From the NCBI GenBank assembly GCA_965222835.1, contig CBDCUQ010000004.1:744001-808000 (forward strand): a DNA stretch of 64,000 bases, in the 5' to 3' direction. Positions 1 through 9,552 of the stretch are shown one piece after another. The notes under the pieces were generated by a model, which was given only the letters and a program-made list of their open reading frames with translations, was not told the origin of the DNA and did not search any database. A program made the translations under genes and the position numbers. Position 1 is the first letter of the stretch. Each line of letters begins with the position of its first letter. Source of the stretch: CBDCUQ01 sp965222835 (GTDB lineage Bacteria > Pseudomonadota > Alphaproteobacteria > Rhizobiales > Hyphomicrobiaceae).

Positions 1-1
1 A

Positions 2-280
2 CAACCGTTGCCAGGAAATGGAGATTTATTTGGTCGCTCACGAGACTTTGACCATGGACCGAGTGCAGATTTCTACGCACCTGCGCCTACGACGCCTCCA
101 ACGACAGCACCTCCGACAGGCTACGGTTACGACCAATATACGCCTCCTCCAACACCACAACCGTTGCCAGGATATGGAGATCTATTTGGTGGTCCGCCAG
201 CAACAGACTTTGGAGGGAGCGGAGAGAGTGACGGCCTGCCGCCCCCGGCAACTCCTCCACCGATATTCGGCAACCAATAG
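2..280 (+). CDS. C-terminal fragment of Pro-rich repeat protein (partial at window edge)
   Basis: The reading frame is already open at the left edge, so only the last 92 codons are seen. A TTG at position 8 could be read as a start, but the residues before it (Gln-Pro) continue the repeat pattern, so I treat this as the tail of a longer gene. The protein is rich in Pro, Gly, Thr and Tyr and contains two copies of a unit like QPLPG(N/Y)GDLFG, at about codons 1-11 and 52-62, separated by a PPTTAPPT-type linker. Such tails are common in exported or surface-associated proteins, but no domain is recognised. It is convergent with the TIR-PAN gene that follows. Confidence 0.55.
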   Translation, partial: QPLPGNGDLFGRSRDFDHGPSADFYAPAPTTPPTTAPPTGYGYDQYTPPPTPQPLPGYGDLFGGPPATDFGGSGESDGLPPPATPPPIFGNQ

Positions 281-366
281 AATTTGGCTTTGAGAATCCT
301 TAAGACCGCGGAACCTCCATTGATCGGAGCAATTCTCGGGATTTTCTCGCTGGTCATATTCCCAGT

Positions 367-1236
367 TCAATCGTTCGTAGTTGGGCGCCTGTAGTAGGCG
401 ACCCCAGAGGTGCAACAAGCATCCGTGCGCTTGCCTTTTGGCACTTGGTTTTTCAACCAGCAGACGGCTGTTTCTTCCTGATATCCTGGCGCCACATAGG
501 TCCAGGCTAGACACCGTTGATCTTCCGAGCACATTTGTTGGCATTGTGTCGGGCTACTGCCTTGGAGGCGATGGCTTGCGTAGTCACCGCCTGGCATGTC
601 GGTGTTTTCTTCAAATGACGTGAACGCTCTCTTGGTCGTGGCTTTACCGCTTTGGTCAGTAGCGGGTTCTACAGAGCTACGTTGAGACAGAGTCCAGTAG
701 GTCGCAAAACCTACGAGCAGCAGCAAAGCAATGCTGGCTCCTACTAACGTTTTTGTGCGACTTGGACGAACGATTCCAGACAGACTCTTCGCGATAGATG
801 AGAGGTCATTCGCGAAGGTTTCATGGTCTACTCGTGCAGATTGCCGAAAGGCCAGTTGATTTAGATCATCGGGCAGATCTGAGGACAAAGGCATTTTTGC
901 GCCGTCAAGCAGAATTGGAATGACCGGGATCGATTTGCTAAGAGCTGACGCAATTTCAAGTCGGACATAGTCGTTCGGCTCGTCTAGACGCCGCCTTCCA
1001 TTTTCGGTTCGTGCGTCCAGCCAGTTGTTGCCGATGAGAACCAACATGACAGCGCAGTCTTCAAGGTCGCTTGCAATTGCGCTCCGAAAATCTTTCCCTT
1101 TGTCGATGCTATCGACATCAATGAATAAGCGATCTTCTCCGAATGCCTTCTGAAGAAATTGATAAATGCTTCGGGCGTCAGCTCGAGAGTCATCGCGCCT
1201 ATAGCTAATGAAAATTTTTCCAGACACGGCCAACAC
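367..1236 (-). CDS. TIR domain - transmembrane - PAN/Apple domain protein
   Basis: The 289-residue product has three parts. Residues 7-150 form a bacterial TIR_2-type domain: it starts with IFISYRRDD, has an acidic FIDVDSI strand, and carries a Glu (about 94, in VRLEI) at the place where TIR NADases keep their catalytic Glu. Residues 164-183 are one hydrophobic helix. Residues 206-283 resemble a PAN/Apple module with six Cys (232, 236, 242, 259, 274, 275) and a CLAWTYV core. The layout predicts a cytoplasmic TIR domain tied through the membrane to an extracytoplasmic binding domain. The start is GTG at 1236; a second GTG at 1227 is also possible. TIR domains can be NAD-consuming enzymes or protein-interaction modules, and nothing here settles which. 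No defence genes are next to it. Confidence 0.85.
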   Translation of the reverse strand: MLAVSGKIFISYRRDDSRADARSIYQFLQKAFGEDRLFIDVDSIDKGKDFRSAIASDLEDCAVMLVLIGNNWLDARTENGRRRLDEPNDYVRLEIASALSKSIPVIPILLDGAKMPLSSDLPDDLNQLAFRQSARVDHETFANDLSSIAKSLSGIVRPSRTKTLVGASIALLLLVGFATYWTLSQRSSVEPATDQSGKATTKRAFTSFEENTDMPGGDYASHRLQGSSPTQCQQMCSEDQRCLAWTYVAPGYQEETAVCWLKNQVPKGKRTDACCTSGVAYYRRPTTND

Positions 1237-1827
1237 TCTATCTATCGTTTTCCAAGGGTGATTACTCCCCGTCTAGTATCATCTTTCCGACGTCAGACAA
1301 TATTCATTTGGAATCCTCTGCCGGCCGTGAAGTCTCCTGCTGGTCCATCGCTGACATTTCCCTCTATCGTGCAACGCGTCGACTTTAAGAATTTGAGCCG
1401 ACACCCCAAAATTTAATCCCCGCCTCCAAAACCTCCCGCATACTTCCACGCATCCCGCCGCACACGACCAGGGCCCAGGCTCGAGCTGGGAGTTTGGGAG
1501 CGGAGGGGAGCGTGCTAGGTACGCCATGCCCCTTCAGTGGTCATGGGGGCCGCTGCCGGTCATGAGAAATGATGATCCAACTGCCGTAACGATGCGCGGC
1601 AGGGATGGTATGCCAACGGTCTGAAAAGGGGGCCCACCCCCGTCGCACGCGGTAGAGCGGTGAAGGCCGCATCTATCTTTTCTTATACGAGGCGTCACCG
1701 CTCTATCCCCTGTTAGGGGATGCTCTTTGACAAAAACTGAAGTTACCCCGGCGTTGAAAACGCTTCGGGGCTCGGGGTGTTTCACTTATGCGCCCGAATT
1801 CTGATTGCGGAGATTGAGGCACCCTGG

Positions 1828-1850
1828 ATCCCGGCATTGAATGCCGGGAT
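1828..1850 (+). repeat. REP-type palindrome, copy 1
   Basis: A perfect 10-bp inverted repeat, ATCCCGGCAT-tga-ATGCCGGGAT, flanked by GG on the left and GACA on the right. This is the form of short interspersed palindromes common between genes in Hyphomicrobiales. A related copy lies 63 bases downstream in the opposite orientation. Confidence 0.75.
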
Positions 1851-1912
1851 GACATGAGAGGGGTGCGAGAACGCCATACCTACCGCTGCAGTCGCAAAAA
1901 AACACAACTGTC

Positions 1913-1935
1913 ATCCCGGGGCTTGACCCCGGGAT
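1913..1935 (-). repeat. REP-type palindrome, copy 2 (inverted relative to copy 1)
   Basis: A 9-bp inverted repeat, ATCCCGGGG-cttga-CCCCGGGAT, preceded by TGTC and followed by CCA. Copy 1 is flanked by the reverse complements of these (TGG before, GACA after), so the two copies face each other like the paired REPs of a BIME. Confidence 0.75.
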
Positions 1936-2058
1936 CCAACGTCCAACCGGCCTCGGCATCCACGACATTGCATCCGCGCGCGATTGCCTGTTGCTGCTGC
2001 CGTGTTGTGTATGTGTGGCCCAACTTTGCTGCGAAGTAAGATGTGGACTTGGTTTGGC

Positions 2059-2766
2059 TCACCTCACCAACTCAGGGAACCACCGCTGCATGCCGCGGTC
2101 GCGGTAGGCGACGAGATTGGGATGCTTTTCGGCTTCGTCGCGGATCGGCGTTTCAAATTGTTTGCACAAGGCACCGGCGACCATAGACCAGACCGCTGCG
2201 TCGGCGCCGCATAGGCGGTCGCCCATCAACCAGGGTTTGGTGCCGAGAAAGACAGAGATGGCGTCGAGATCGCGCGCGCTCAAGGCTTCGATCTCTGCTT
2301 TGCTATGGCGTCCGAACCCCTGGCCCTTGAGGCTTGCACGCACGCTTCGTCTGACCATCATGATTATGAAGGGGCGCAACGGGGCGGGGACGTCGTCAAA
2401 AAAGCTGCGTGGGCCTTTGTCGAAGTTCTCTTCAACCGTCCAGCGGGAATGCACGATGCCCCAATAGAGGTGATCTTCGCTCATCTTCTCATAAGCCCAG
2501 GCCGTGGCGCGGTCTTGCGGTGTTAGACCGGCATCGAAATCGAAGCCGAACTTTCGTTCGAGATGGAAGCGAATGAAGGTCGAATCGCCTAGTAGCTGCC
2601 CGTCTTCGCCTATGAATGGGATCTTGCCTTTCGGGGCCATGCCGAAATCGGCGATGGCGCGCTGGTAAGGCGCGTCGCACAGCTTGAGCAGGATTTCGGC
2701 CTTGGAGACGAACGGGCTCGCATCGGGAAGACCGAAGCGGCGGCCAGAGCCATAGAGCGTGATCAT
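2059..2766 (-). CDS. Glutathione S-transferase-fold protein, Fax/metaxin-like
   Basis: A 235-residue protein with an N-terminal thioredoxin-like half (LYGSGRRFGLPDASPFVSKA, then KGKIPFI and a DSTFI turn) and an all-helical C-terminal half ending near residue 230. The DASPFVSKAE...KGKIPF...DSTFI pattern is that of the Fax/metaxin-like branch of GST-fold proteins rather than classical GSTs; substrates of that branch are mostly unknown. The ATG at 2766 is chosen over upstream frame extension because AGAGGGAGAC precedes it at a normal distance. It is codirectional with the YkgJ-like gene upstream, 71 bases away. Confidence 0.85.
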   Translation of the reverse strand: MITLYGSGRRFGLPDASPFVSKAEILLKLCDAPYQRAIADFGMAPKGKIPFIGEDGQLLGDSTFIRFHLERKFGFDFDAGLTPQDRATAWAYEKMSEDHLYWGIVHSRWTVEENFDKGPRSFFDDVPAPLRPFIIMMVRRSVRASLKGQGFGRHSKAEIEALSARDLDAISVFLGTKPWLMGDRLCGADAAVWSMVAGALCKQFETPIRDEAEKHPNLVAYRDRGMQRWFPELVR

Positions 2767-2837
2767 GGGCGTCTCCCTCTGGCGCGGGAGGCTACCACCG
2801 CTGCAGCCTATTGGCGAGGCGGCGATAAGCCGGACCC

Positions 2838-3200
2838 TCAGTCGCCGTTGTCGGTCAGGGCGACCCAATCAGGATCGTTCTGGGCCTGGCGTTCGAACGA
2901 GAGGAAATCGTAATACCCGCAACGGCCCTTGCCGGGAAACTCACGGCAGGTAGAGGGGCGGGCTTTGTAGATGGTGCAGCGGCGCTTTGTGGTGTCGAAG
3001 AACCGACAGATGCGGCCGTAGTGCTCGTCCTTTTTTCTGCGCATTATATGATTGTGGCCGTGTCCCTTTTTGGTGAATTTGGCCTGCGCCTCATCGAAGG
3101 AGAGGTCATGGTATTTTGCGAGTCGTTCGACATCTCGCTTGTTCAAGGGGATGACGGGATACGAGCAGCAGTAGCCCGGGCACTTCATGCAGTTGTACAC
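2838..3200 (-). CDS. YkgJ family cysteine-cluster protein
   Basis: A 120-residue protein with the Cys pattern of the YkgJ/UPF0153 family: CMKCPGYCCSY at the N terminus, then a central Cys after GRI, CTIY, STCREFPGKGRCGYYDF. Members are thought to bind zinc or an iron-sulfur cluster; the function is not established. A GTG start at 3200 is used because AAGGA lies about 8 bases upstream; an in-frame ATG at codon 5 is the alternative. It probably shares a transcript with the GST-fold gene downstream. Confidence 0.85.
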   Translation of the reverse strand: MYNCMKCPGYCCSYPVIPLNKRDVERLAKYHDLSFDEAQAKFTKKGHGHNHIMRRKKDEHYGRICRFFDTTKRRCTIYKARPSTCREFPGKGRCGYYDFLSFERQAQNDPDWVALTDNGD

Positions 3201-3537
3201 GTGGTGCGGTTCCTTATGTTCGGTCTGGCGATAATGTGGGCGACGACGCAGTGACCATGGCCGCGGATTAGCTCTATGGGTGCCCTGGAGGCAAGACCCG
3301 AACGGGCGGTAATCCGCAGTCCTGTATCGGGGTGGTTAGCGACTGTCGTCCGGTATGTTGCATTTTCGCGACAACTTTGATGGCGGGTTGCACGGGGATC
3401 GGGAATTATTCGCCATCAGATGGCGCTAGGTGCGCTTTAACCACGGGCTCCTGGGCGGTTCCCGTGTCACACTTTCTCCGCTATGGTTTGCCCCATCTTG
3501 TGTACGTGTGGTGGTTGGGACCGGGGAGTTACAACTG
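3201..3537. other. Intergenic region between divergent genes
   Basis: A divergent promoter region of about 340 bases for the YkgJ-like gene (minus) and the pentapeptide-repeat gene (plus). It contains an 8-bp inverted repeat, GCGGATTA near 3263 and TAATCCGC near 3310, spaced by about 40 bases. A short GTG-started frame (3332-3538) with a lipobox-like LMAGC overlaps the next start codon but has no clear ribosome binding site; I do not call it as a gene. Confidence 0.4.
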
Positions 3538-5655
3538 ATGACGGATCTGTCGCCTGTCGCGCCGGATGTCGAAACGCCGGTCAATCCGTACAGTCTTCTG
3601 GAAGCCGTCAATAGATCATCAGATATGGCGCATCGGGCCTGGCTGATCTTCCTGTTCGTCATGACGTATCTCACAGTCGCCGTTGCCGGCGTGACGCATG
3701 CCGACCTTCTGCTAGAGACGCCGGTGAACCTGCCCATACTGCAGGTTAGCATTCAGCTCACCCAGTTCTTCCACTTTGCCCCGATTATCCTTGTGCTTTT
3801 CCATCTCGGGCTGGTGTCGCAGGTGGTGCTGCTGGCAAAGGAGACGCTCGAATTTGACAATGCCGTTCGGCTCTTGGAGCCGACAGCGGAGCGCACGCAC
3901 CCGCTCCGGCTTGAGCTTAATAATTTCTTTTTCGTGCAAGCCATCGCAGGGCCGCAACGCAGCGCCATTATGAGTATGTTCTTGCACGGTATGACCTGGC
4001 TCACGCTGGTGATTCTGCCGGTGGTTCTGCTGCTCTATATACAGGTCGTGTTTCTGCCGTACCACGATGTCGGTATCACGTGGACGCATCGCCTTGCGCT
4101 TATGCTCGACATTTTGATGCTGATTCTGATCGGTGTCTTTCTTATGCGGGCGGAGACGTCGTTCATCAGGGCCTTCCTGCGGACAACGGCGGCGCATCCC
4201 ATCAGTTTTCTGGCGACTACGATCATTTTGTCGTTGGTTGGTATGTTTTCGTTGTTTATTGCGACGATACCTAATGAAGCGATGGATCGGATTGCGACGG
4301 CAACGTTCGCGTCTGAAGAAGAAGATGCCGCTTCCCGCAGCAGTCAAGCGGCAGGAGGATTCACACTTCCCTTCTTCGGCGCAAGTTCCGATGGAACTTT
4401 GTTTGGACTGTTCCGGCGCAACATCGTCGTCACCGACACCGACTTGGTCGTCGACAAAGATCAGACTCCCGGAGAGCCTAGTGTCTCATTGCGGGGCCGT
4501 GATCTCAGATATGCGCGATTGGATCGGGCCGACCTGCATCAGGCCGATCTCACCGGTTCCAATCTGCAGGGTGCGAGCTTGATCGGAACGGATCTGCGCG
4601 GGGCTTGGCTTCATTGCGCCGACGTGACGGGCCTGCTCCTAACTGAGGACCGGAAGGCGGCGCAGTGTACGAGCGCCAGGCGTGCCGACTTTTCGCGGGC
4701 CAGGCTTGATGGCGCGCACATGACAGGTATCGACCTTAGAAGCTCGAAGCTTGAGGAAGCTTCGCTTATTGGCGTATCACTTGCCTATTCGCATCTGACG
4801 GGCACCGATTTTTCCAGCGCCAATCTCGATAAGGCTGATCTCACCGGCGGCGTGACGGCACAGGGCGCGCAGTTTCTAATCGCGTCCATGCAAGGCGCGG
4901 ATCTGACGGGCGCCCAGCTGCACTTTGCTGATTTTTCCTCGGCCAGTTTGCAGGGTGCCATTTTCAATTATGCTAGCATGCAAGCCGCGGTATTCAGTGA
5001 TGCCGACCTTGATGCTGCCTCGCTCTATCAGGCTTATATCGAAGGCACCGATTTGGCAGGGGCCAAGGTAGAGGGTGCAGATTTTCGCGGTGTCGGGGTG
5101 TGGATGACGAAGCCGCCGCAAAAGGATACGTCCGGTACGGCGGACTTCTCGGAAATGGCGGTGCGGGTGCCGGGCGAGAATGTCCATACTGCGCTTACAC
5201 GCACAATTGAGAGCATCGTCAATGAGACGACCAAGAAACAGGTCGCCGAAGCGTTGGCGCCGCTTCTTGATACCGCGTCTCTTTCCAAGTGGGCTAGTGC
5301 GCGTGAGCATGCTCGCTGGAAGGCGATGGGCGCGCCTGAAGTGGCCGCGGCCCCCGTGGCAAACCCGGCGCCTGATACGACAGGTGCGGTTCCAGATCCC
5401 GTGCCTGCGGTTCCGACGTTGGATTATCGCTCCAAGATTACCCAGTTCCTGGGCCGCCTTAGTTGCCGGGCGCGGTGGAGCAATGGTGCGATCGCAACAG
5501 GGGTGGCGCGCCGAGCCCAGGCTCAGCACTTCCGCGGTGACGTGGTTGGACTTTACGACCACATGAGCTCTGACAGCTGTCCTGCCGCGAATACCGTGCT
5601 GCCAAAGGTGATGTCTGGGTTTGCTTCGGCGGCCGATGTTGCTCGCTCGAACTGA
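3538..5655 (+). CDS. Membrane protein with five TM helices and a pentapeptide-repeat domain
   Basis: A 705-residue protein. The N-terminal third has five hydrophobic helices (about residues 34-54, 76-100, 150-172, 186-204 and 222-244). Residues 318-521 form a long run of A(D/N)LXX-type five-residue repeats, for example ADLHQADLTGSNLQGASL, which should fold as a right-handed quadrilateral beta-helix. The last 180 residues have two Cys spaced by about 40 residues but no recognised domain. Pentapeptide proteins of this membrane type are widespread and uncharacterised. The ATG at 3538 is selected because GGGGAG precedes it; a longer frame from 3430 would add 36 residues of unlikely sequence. Confidence 0.85.
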   Translation: MTDLSPVAPDVETPVNPYSLLEAVNRSSDMAHRAWLIFLFVMTYLTVAVAGVTHADLLLETPVNLPILQVSIQLTQFFHFAPIILVLFHLGLVSQVVLLAKETLEFDNAVRLLEPTAERTHPLRLELNNFFFVQAIAGPQRSAIMSMFLHGMTWLTLVILPVVLLLYIQVVFLPYHDVGITWTHRLALMLDILMLILIGVFLMRAETSFIRAFLRTTAAHPISFLATTIILSLVGMFSLFIATIPNEAMDRIATATFASEEEDAASRSSQAAGGFTLPFFGASSDGTLFGLFRRNIVVTDTDLVVDKDQTPGEPSVSLRGRDLRYARLDRADLHQADLTGSNLQGASLIGTDLRGAWLHCADVTGLLLTEDRKAAQCTSARRADFSRARLDGAHMTGIDLRSSKLEEASLIGVSLAYSHLTGTDFSSANLDKADLTGGVTAQGAQFLIASMQGADLTGAQLHFADFSSASLQGAIFNYASMQAAVFSDADLDAASLYQAYIEGTDLAGAKVEGADFRGVGVWMTKPPQKDTSGTADFSEMAVRVPGENVHTALTRTIESIVNETTKKQVAEALAPLLDTASLSKWASAREHARWKAMGAPEVAAAPVANPAPDTTGAVPDPVPAVPTLDYRSKITQFLGRLSCRARWSNGAIATGVARRAQAQHFRGDVVGLYDHMSSDSCPAANTVLPKVMSGFASAADVARSN

Positions 5656-5705
5656 TTAGCCAGAGTACCGGTGCAAGAGCCTTTGCGACAGCGACGGTTG
5701 CGTCG

Positions 5706-5733
5706 GGTCCTGCCTTAAGCAGGCTGAAGGACC
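5706..5733. terminator. Hairpin between convergent genes
   Basis: Nested inverted repeat GGTCCT-GCCT-taagc-AGGC-tga-AGGACC lying between the convergent ends of the pentapeptide gene and the ABC-2 permease gene. No T-run follows on either side, so it may be a weak or Rho-assisted terminator. Confidence 0.35.
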
Positions 5734-5743
5734 GGGTTGTCAT

Positions 5744-6501
5744 CTAAGTCTTGAGCCGATAGCCGGTATTGAAGATCCACCACACTGTCACAAGGCAGAC
5801 GGTTAGGAATCCGGATATGGCCAAAAGGCTGATGCCAATATTGACATCGGCCACTTCATAAAAGCTCCAGCGGAAACCGCTGATCAGATAGACGATCGGG
5901 TTGAACAGCGACACGTTTTGCCAGAACGGAGGCAGCATATTTATGGAGTAGAACGTTCCGCCCAGGAATGTGAGCGGCGTAATTAGCAGCATCGGGATGA
6001 CCTGCAGCTTTTCGAAACCATCGGCCCAGAGACCGATGATGAAACCGAAGAGGCTGAAGGTGACTGATGTGAGGATTAGAAACGCCATCATCCATATGGG
6101 ATGCGCAACGCGTAGCTCAATGAAAAGTGTGGCCGTTGCGAGGATGATAAGGCCGAGGATAATCGATTTGGTGGCTGCCGCTCCGACGTAGCCAAGTACA
6201 ATCTCCATTGGAGAGATCGGCGCGGAAAGGACTTCGTAGATCGTGCCTGTGAACTTCGGAAAGTATATGCCGAAGGAGCCGTTTGACATGCTCTCGTTTA
6301 ACACGGAGAGCATGATGAGGCCGGGTACGATGAAAGCGCCATAGGGAACGCCATCGATCTCGGCAATGCGCGAGCCGATTGCTGCTCCGAATACGATGAA
6401 ATAAAGTGACGTCGAGAGCACGGGAGAGAGCAGGCTTTGCATGAGTGTGCGGCCCCATCGGGCCATTTCGAACATGTAAATGGCTTTTACGGCCCGGACA
6501 T

Positions 6502-6505
<4 letters not shown>
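5744..6505 (-). CDS. ABC-2 type transporter permease
   Basis: A 253-residue inner-membrane protein with six predicted TM helices and the ABC-2 signature region (PLTFLGGTFYSINMLPPFWQ). It resembles YadH/NodJ-type permeases, which export hydrophobic or carbohydrate substrates; the substrate cannot be told from sequence. Its ATG overlaps the stop of the ATPase gene by four bases (ATGA), so the two are translationally coupled and form one exporter. Confidence 0.92.
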
Positions 6506-7428
<923 letters not shown>

Positions 7429-7528
7429 GCTGGTGTGGTCCGTTTGGTGTGGAGCCGGTATCGTTACAGGTGCCAACTCTATCACGACATGGAAATTTCC
7501 AGCGGCGATTTGGGCACCATTCGCGCGG

Positions 7529-8470
7529 TTACGCAGATGTTTTGCCAGGTCCGCTATCTCTTGCGAAGCCCTGTAAGTAGAGGAGCGCTGTGAGGTCGCT
7601 GTGGGTGACGACGGCGCCGTTGGGCATGGCAAGGGCCGCATCTTGGACGCGCGGTTTGGCGCGAAAAGCGACGCCTAGGCCGGCGGCGCTCAGCATGTCG
7701 AGATCATTGGCGCCGTCTCCGACCGCAACGGTTGCCGCGAGGTCCACGCCCTGTGACTTCGCGAGGCGTTCGAGGGCTTCACGTTTCGCTTCGCGGCCGA
7801 GAATGGGTTCGGTAACGCGTCCGGTGAGCCGTCCGTCGGCGATTTCAAGAGTGTTGGCCTGGTGGCAGTCGAAGCCAAGGCGATCGGCGATGCGTTGGGA
7901 GAAGTAAGTGAAGCCGCCGGAGACGAGCACACATGTGGCGCCTGCCGCTTTCATTCTTGTAATGAGAGCTTCGGCGCCGGGCATAACGGTCACGTGATTT
8001 TCGTAAACGTCGTCGAGCAGGTGTGTTGGCAGTCCTTCTAGGGCTCGGACCCGTTCCCTCAGGGAGTCTTCGAACGGAATTTCGCCCTGCATGGCGCGTT
8101 CCGTAATCGCTGAAATCTTTTCTCTCAGGCCGGCATACTCGGCGAGCTCGTCGATCATCTCTTGTTCGATGATTGTGCTCTCCATGTCGCAAACGAGCAG
8201 TGCTTTCGAGCCTCGACCGTGCGTTCCGGCAACGAGGTTGACGTCGACGGGTGCTCGTCCGATCGCATCACGCATGCGTTGACGAAGAGTGTTGCGGGTG
8301 GCGTCGCCCTGCGGGATCAGCTCGGTTTGCCATGCCTCGTGTGGCGCGAGCCATCTTCCGTCGAGCCTTGCGTTGTCCTCAAGGCGTTGGCGGACGCGAT
8401 CAATAAGATTTTCGCTTATCCCTTGCGAGGCGGGCGCTGCCGTCAGCGTTAGCGTGTAGGGAGACCGCAT
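7529..8470 (-). CDS. serB: Phosphoserine phosphatase
   Basis: A 313-residue HAD-family enzyme that removes phosphate from L-phosphoserine in the last step of serine synthesis. HAD motif I is at about residue 94 but reads DMEST, where most SerB enzymes have DxDST; the codon is GAG. Motif II is VLVSGGFT and motif III is GDGANDLDML. The N-terminal 80 residues match the extra domain of long alpha- and gammaproteobacterial SerB. It is divergent from miaA with a 60-base gap. Identity as SerB is strong; the Asp-to-Glu change at the general acid/base position is noted as a finding. Confidence 0.92.
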   Translation of the reverse strand: MRSPYTLTLTAAPASQGISENLIDRVRQRLEDNARLDGRWLAPHEAWQTELIPQGDATRNTLRQRMRDAIGRAPVDVNLVAGTHGRGSKALLVCDMESTIIEQEMIDELAEYAGLREKISAITERAMQGEIPFEDSLRERVRALEGLPTHLLDDVYENHVTVMPGAEALITRMKAAGATCVLVSGGFTYFSQRIADRLGFDCHQANTLEIADGRLTGRVTEPILGREAKREALERLAKSQGVDLAATVAVGDGANDLDMLSAAGLGVAFRAKPRVQDAALAMPNGAVVTHSDLTALLYLQGFARDSGPGKTSA

Positions 8471-8530
8471 TCGTAGAAAGCCTTTGCAATGCGCTTGGCC
8501 GGACGCGTCCGAGTACAGTATGGAAACAGC

Positions 8531-9412
8531 ATGACAGTGCAGCGCGCCATCCTCATTGCAGGTCCCACGGCCTCGGGCAAGTCGGCTTTGGCCCTACGTT
8601 GGGCTGAGGCGCGCGGTGGCACCATCATCAATGCGGACAGCATGCAGGTCTATCGCGAGCTGCGGGTGCTGACGGCCCGGCCCTCAGCGGCTGACGAGTC
8701 GCGGGTTCCGCATCTGCTTTACGGGCACGTGGCGGGCGCTGATCCCTATTCGGCGGGTCGATTTGTCAGCGAGGCTGCCGAAGCCATTACGCGAGCGCGT
8801 GCAGCGGGGCGTGTCCCCATTGTTGTTGGGGGAACCGGCCTCTACTTCAAGGCGCTGATGGAAGGCCTGTCGCCCGTGCCGTCGATACCGGTAGATGTGC
8901 GATCGAAATGGCGCAACATGGCGGAGCAGGTGAGCTCAACGGAATTGCATGCCGAACTTGCATCGCGTGACCCGGAGATGGCGCGGCGGCTCAGCCCAAC
9001 CGATCCTCAGCGTGTGACACGCGCGCTTGAGGTTTTTGATGCGACGGGCCGGTCTCTTGCGGACTGGCAAGCGATGCCCGGAACGCCTGTGCTCACGTCC
9101 GATCAGGCAGACTGTTATGTCGTGGCGACCGACCGAGGTGACCTCTATCAGAGGTGCGGTGCGCGCTTCGAACGCATGATGGACGCGGGGGCCTTAGAGG
9201 AAGTGCGGGCTTTGGCGGCGCTGGGTCTGCCATTCGGGCTGCCGGTCATGCGCGCGTTGGGTGTTCGGCCGCTTCTACAACTCCTGGCCGGGGATGTGGG
9301 TCGGGATGCTGCGGTCGAACGGGCCAAAACCGAAACGCGCCAGTTCGTGAAGCGGCAGCTGACTTGGATTTCGAGTAATATGCGTTCATGGAAACCTATT
9401 TCTTCGCAATAA
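8531..9412 (+). CDS. miaA: tRNA dimethylallyltransferase
   Basis: A 293-residue enzyme that transfers dimethylallyl to N6 of A37 in tRNAs reading UNN codons. Visible features are the P-loop GPTASGKS near residue 11, the INADSMQVYREL motif, and VGGTGLYFKAL. The ATG at 8531 has GGAA nine bases upstream; the in-frame extension to 8489 overlaps the divergent promoter region and is not used. The length is normal for the family. Confidence 0.95.
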   Translation: MTVQRAILIAGPTASGKSALALRWAEARGGTIINADSMQVYRELRVLTARPSAADESRVPHLLYGHVAGADPYSAGRFVSEAAEAITRARAAGRVPIVVGGTGLYFKALMEGLSPVPSIPVDVRSKWRNMAEQVSSTELHAELASRDPEMARRLSPTDPQRVTRALEVFDATGRSLADWQAMPGTPVLTSDQADCYVVATDRGDLYQRCGARFERMMDAGALEEVRALAALGLPFGLPVMRALGVRPLLQLLAGDVGRDAAVERAKTETRQFVKRQLTWISSNMRSWKPISSQ

Positions 9413-9459
9413 ATGAAAAGTATTTAAGCACTTCTTTTCGCATTTATTTGTTGTTAGTC

Positions 9460-9488
9460 TTGACGTCGCAAGGTTGAGTCCATAGGGT
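9460..9488 (+). promoter_or_regulatory. Putative sigma-70-type promoter of the ilvI operon
   Basis: TTGACG (9460-9465) and TAGGGT (9483-9488) are spaced by 17 bases, about 65 bases before the ilvI start. The -10 match is weak. No leader peptide rich in branched-chain residues is seen between this site and ilvI. Confidence 0.3.
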
Positions 9489-9552
9489 CCGGCGCCAAAC
9501 CGGCTTGCCTACCATGGCGGCCGAATGCCGAAGACGTCAGGAGAGAAGGTAG

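Larger units (their letters stand above)
1237..2058. other. Gene-poor stretch with REP-type palindromes
   Basis: About 820 bases without a convincing gene; the short open frames here lack ribosome binding sites and any recognisable protein character. It holds two REP-like palindromes, listed separately, and a short hairpin ATCCCC-tgtta-GGGGAT near 1706-1722. The start region of the TIR-PAN gene should lie at its left end. Confidence 0.6.

Noticed and set aside
1279..1785. Minus-strand frames in the REP-containing region
   Set aside because: No ribosome binding site or domain; composition is like non-coding G+C-rich DNA.
367..2058. Defence island around the TIR protein
   Set aside because: No nuclease, NTPase, STING-like or other defence gene is adjacent; neighbours are housekeeping or unknown.
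3332..3538. Small GTG-started frame with lipobox-like LMAGC overlapping the pentapeptide gene start
   Set aside because: No ribosome binding site, and the residues after the Cys do not look like a protein domain; the overlap may be chance.
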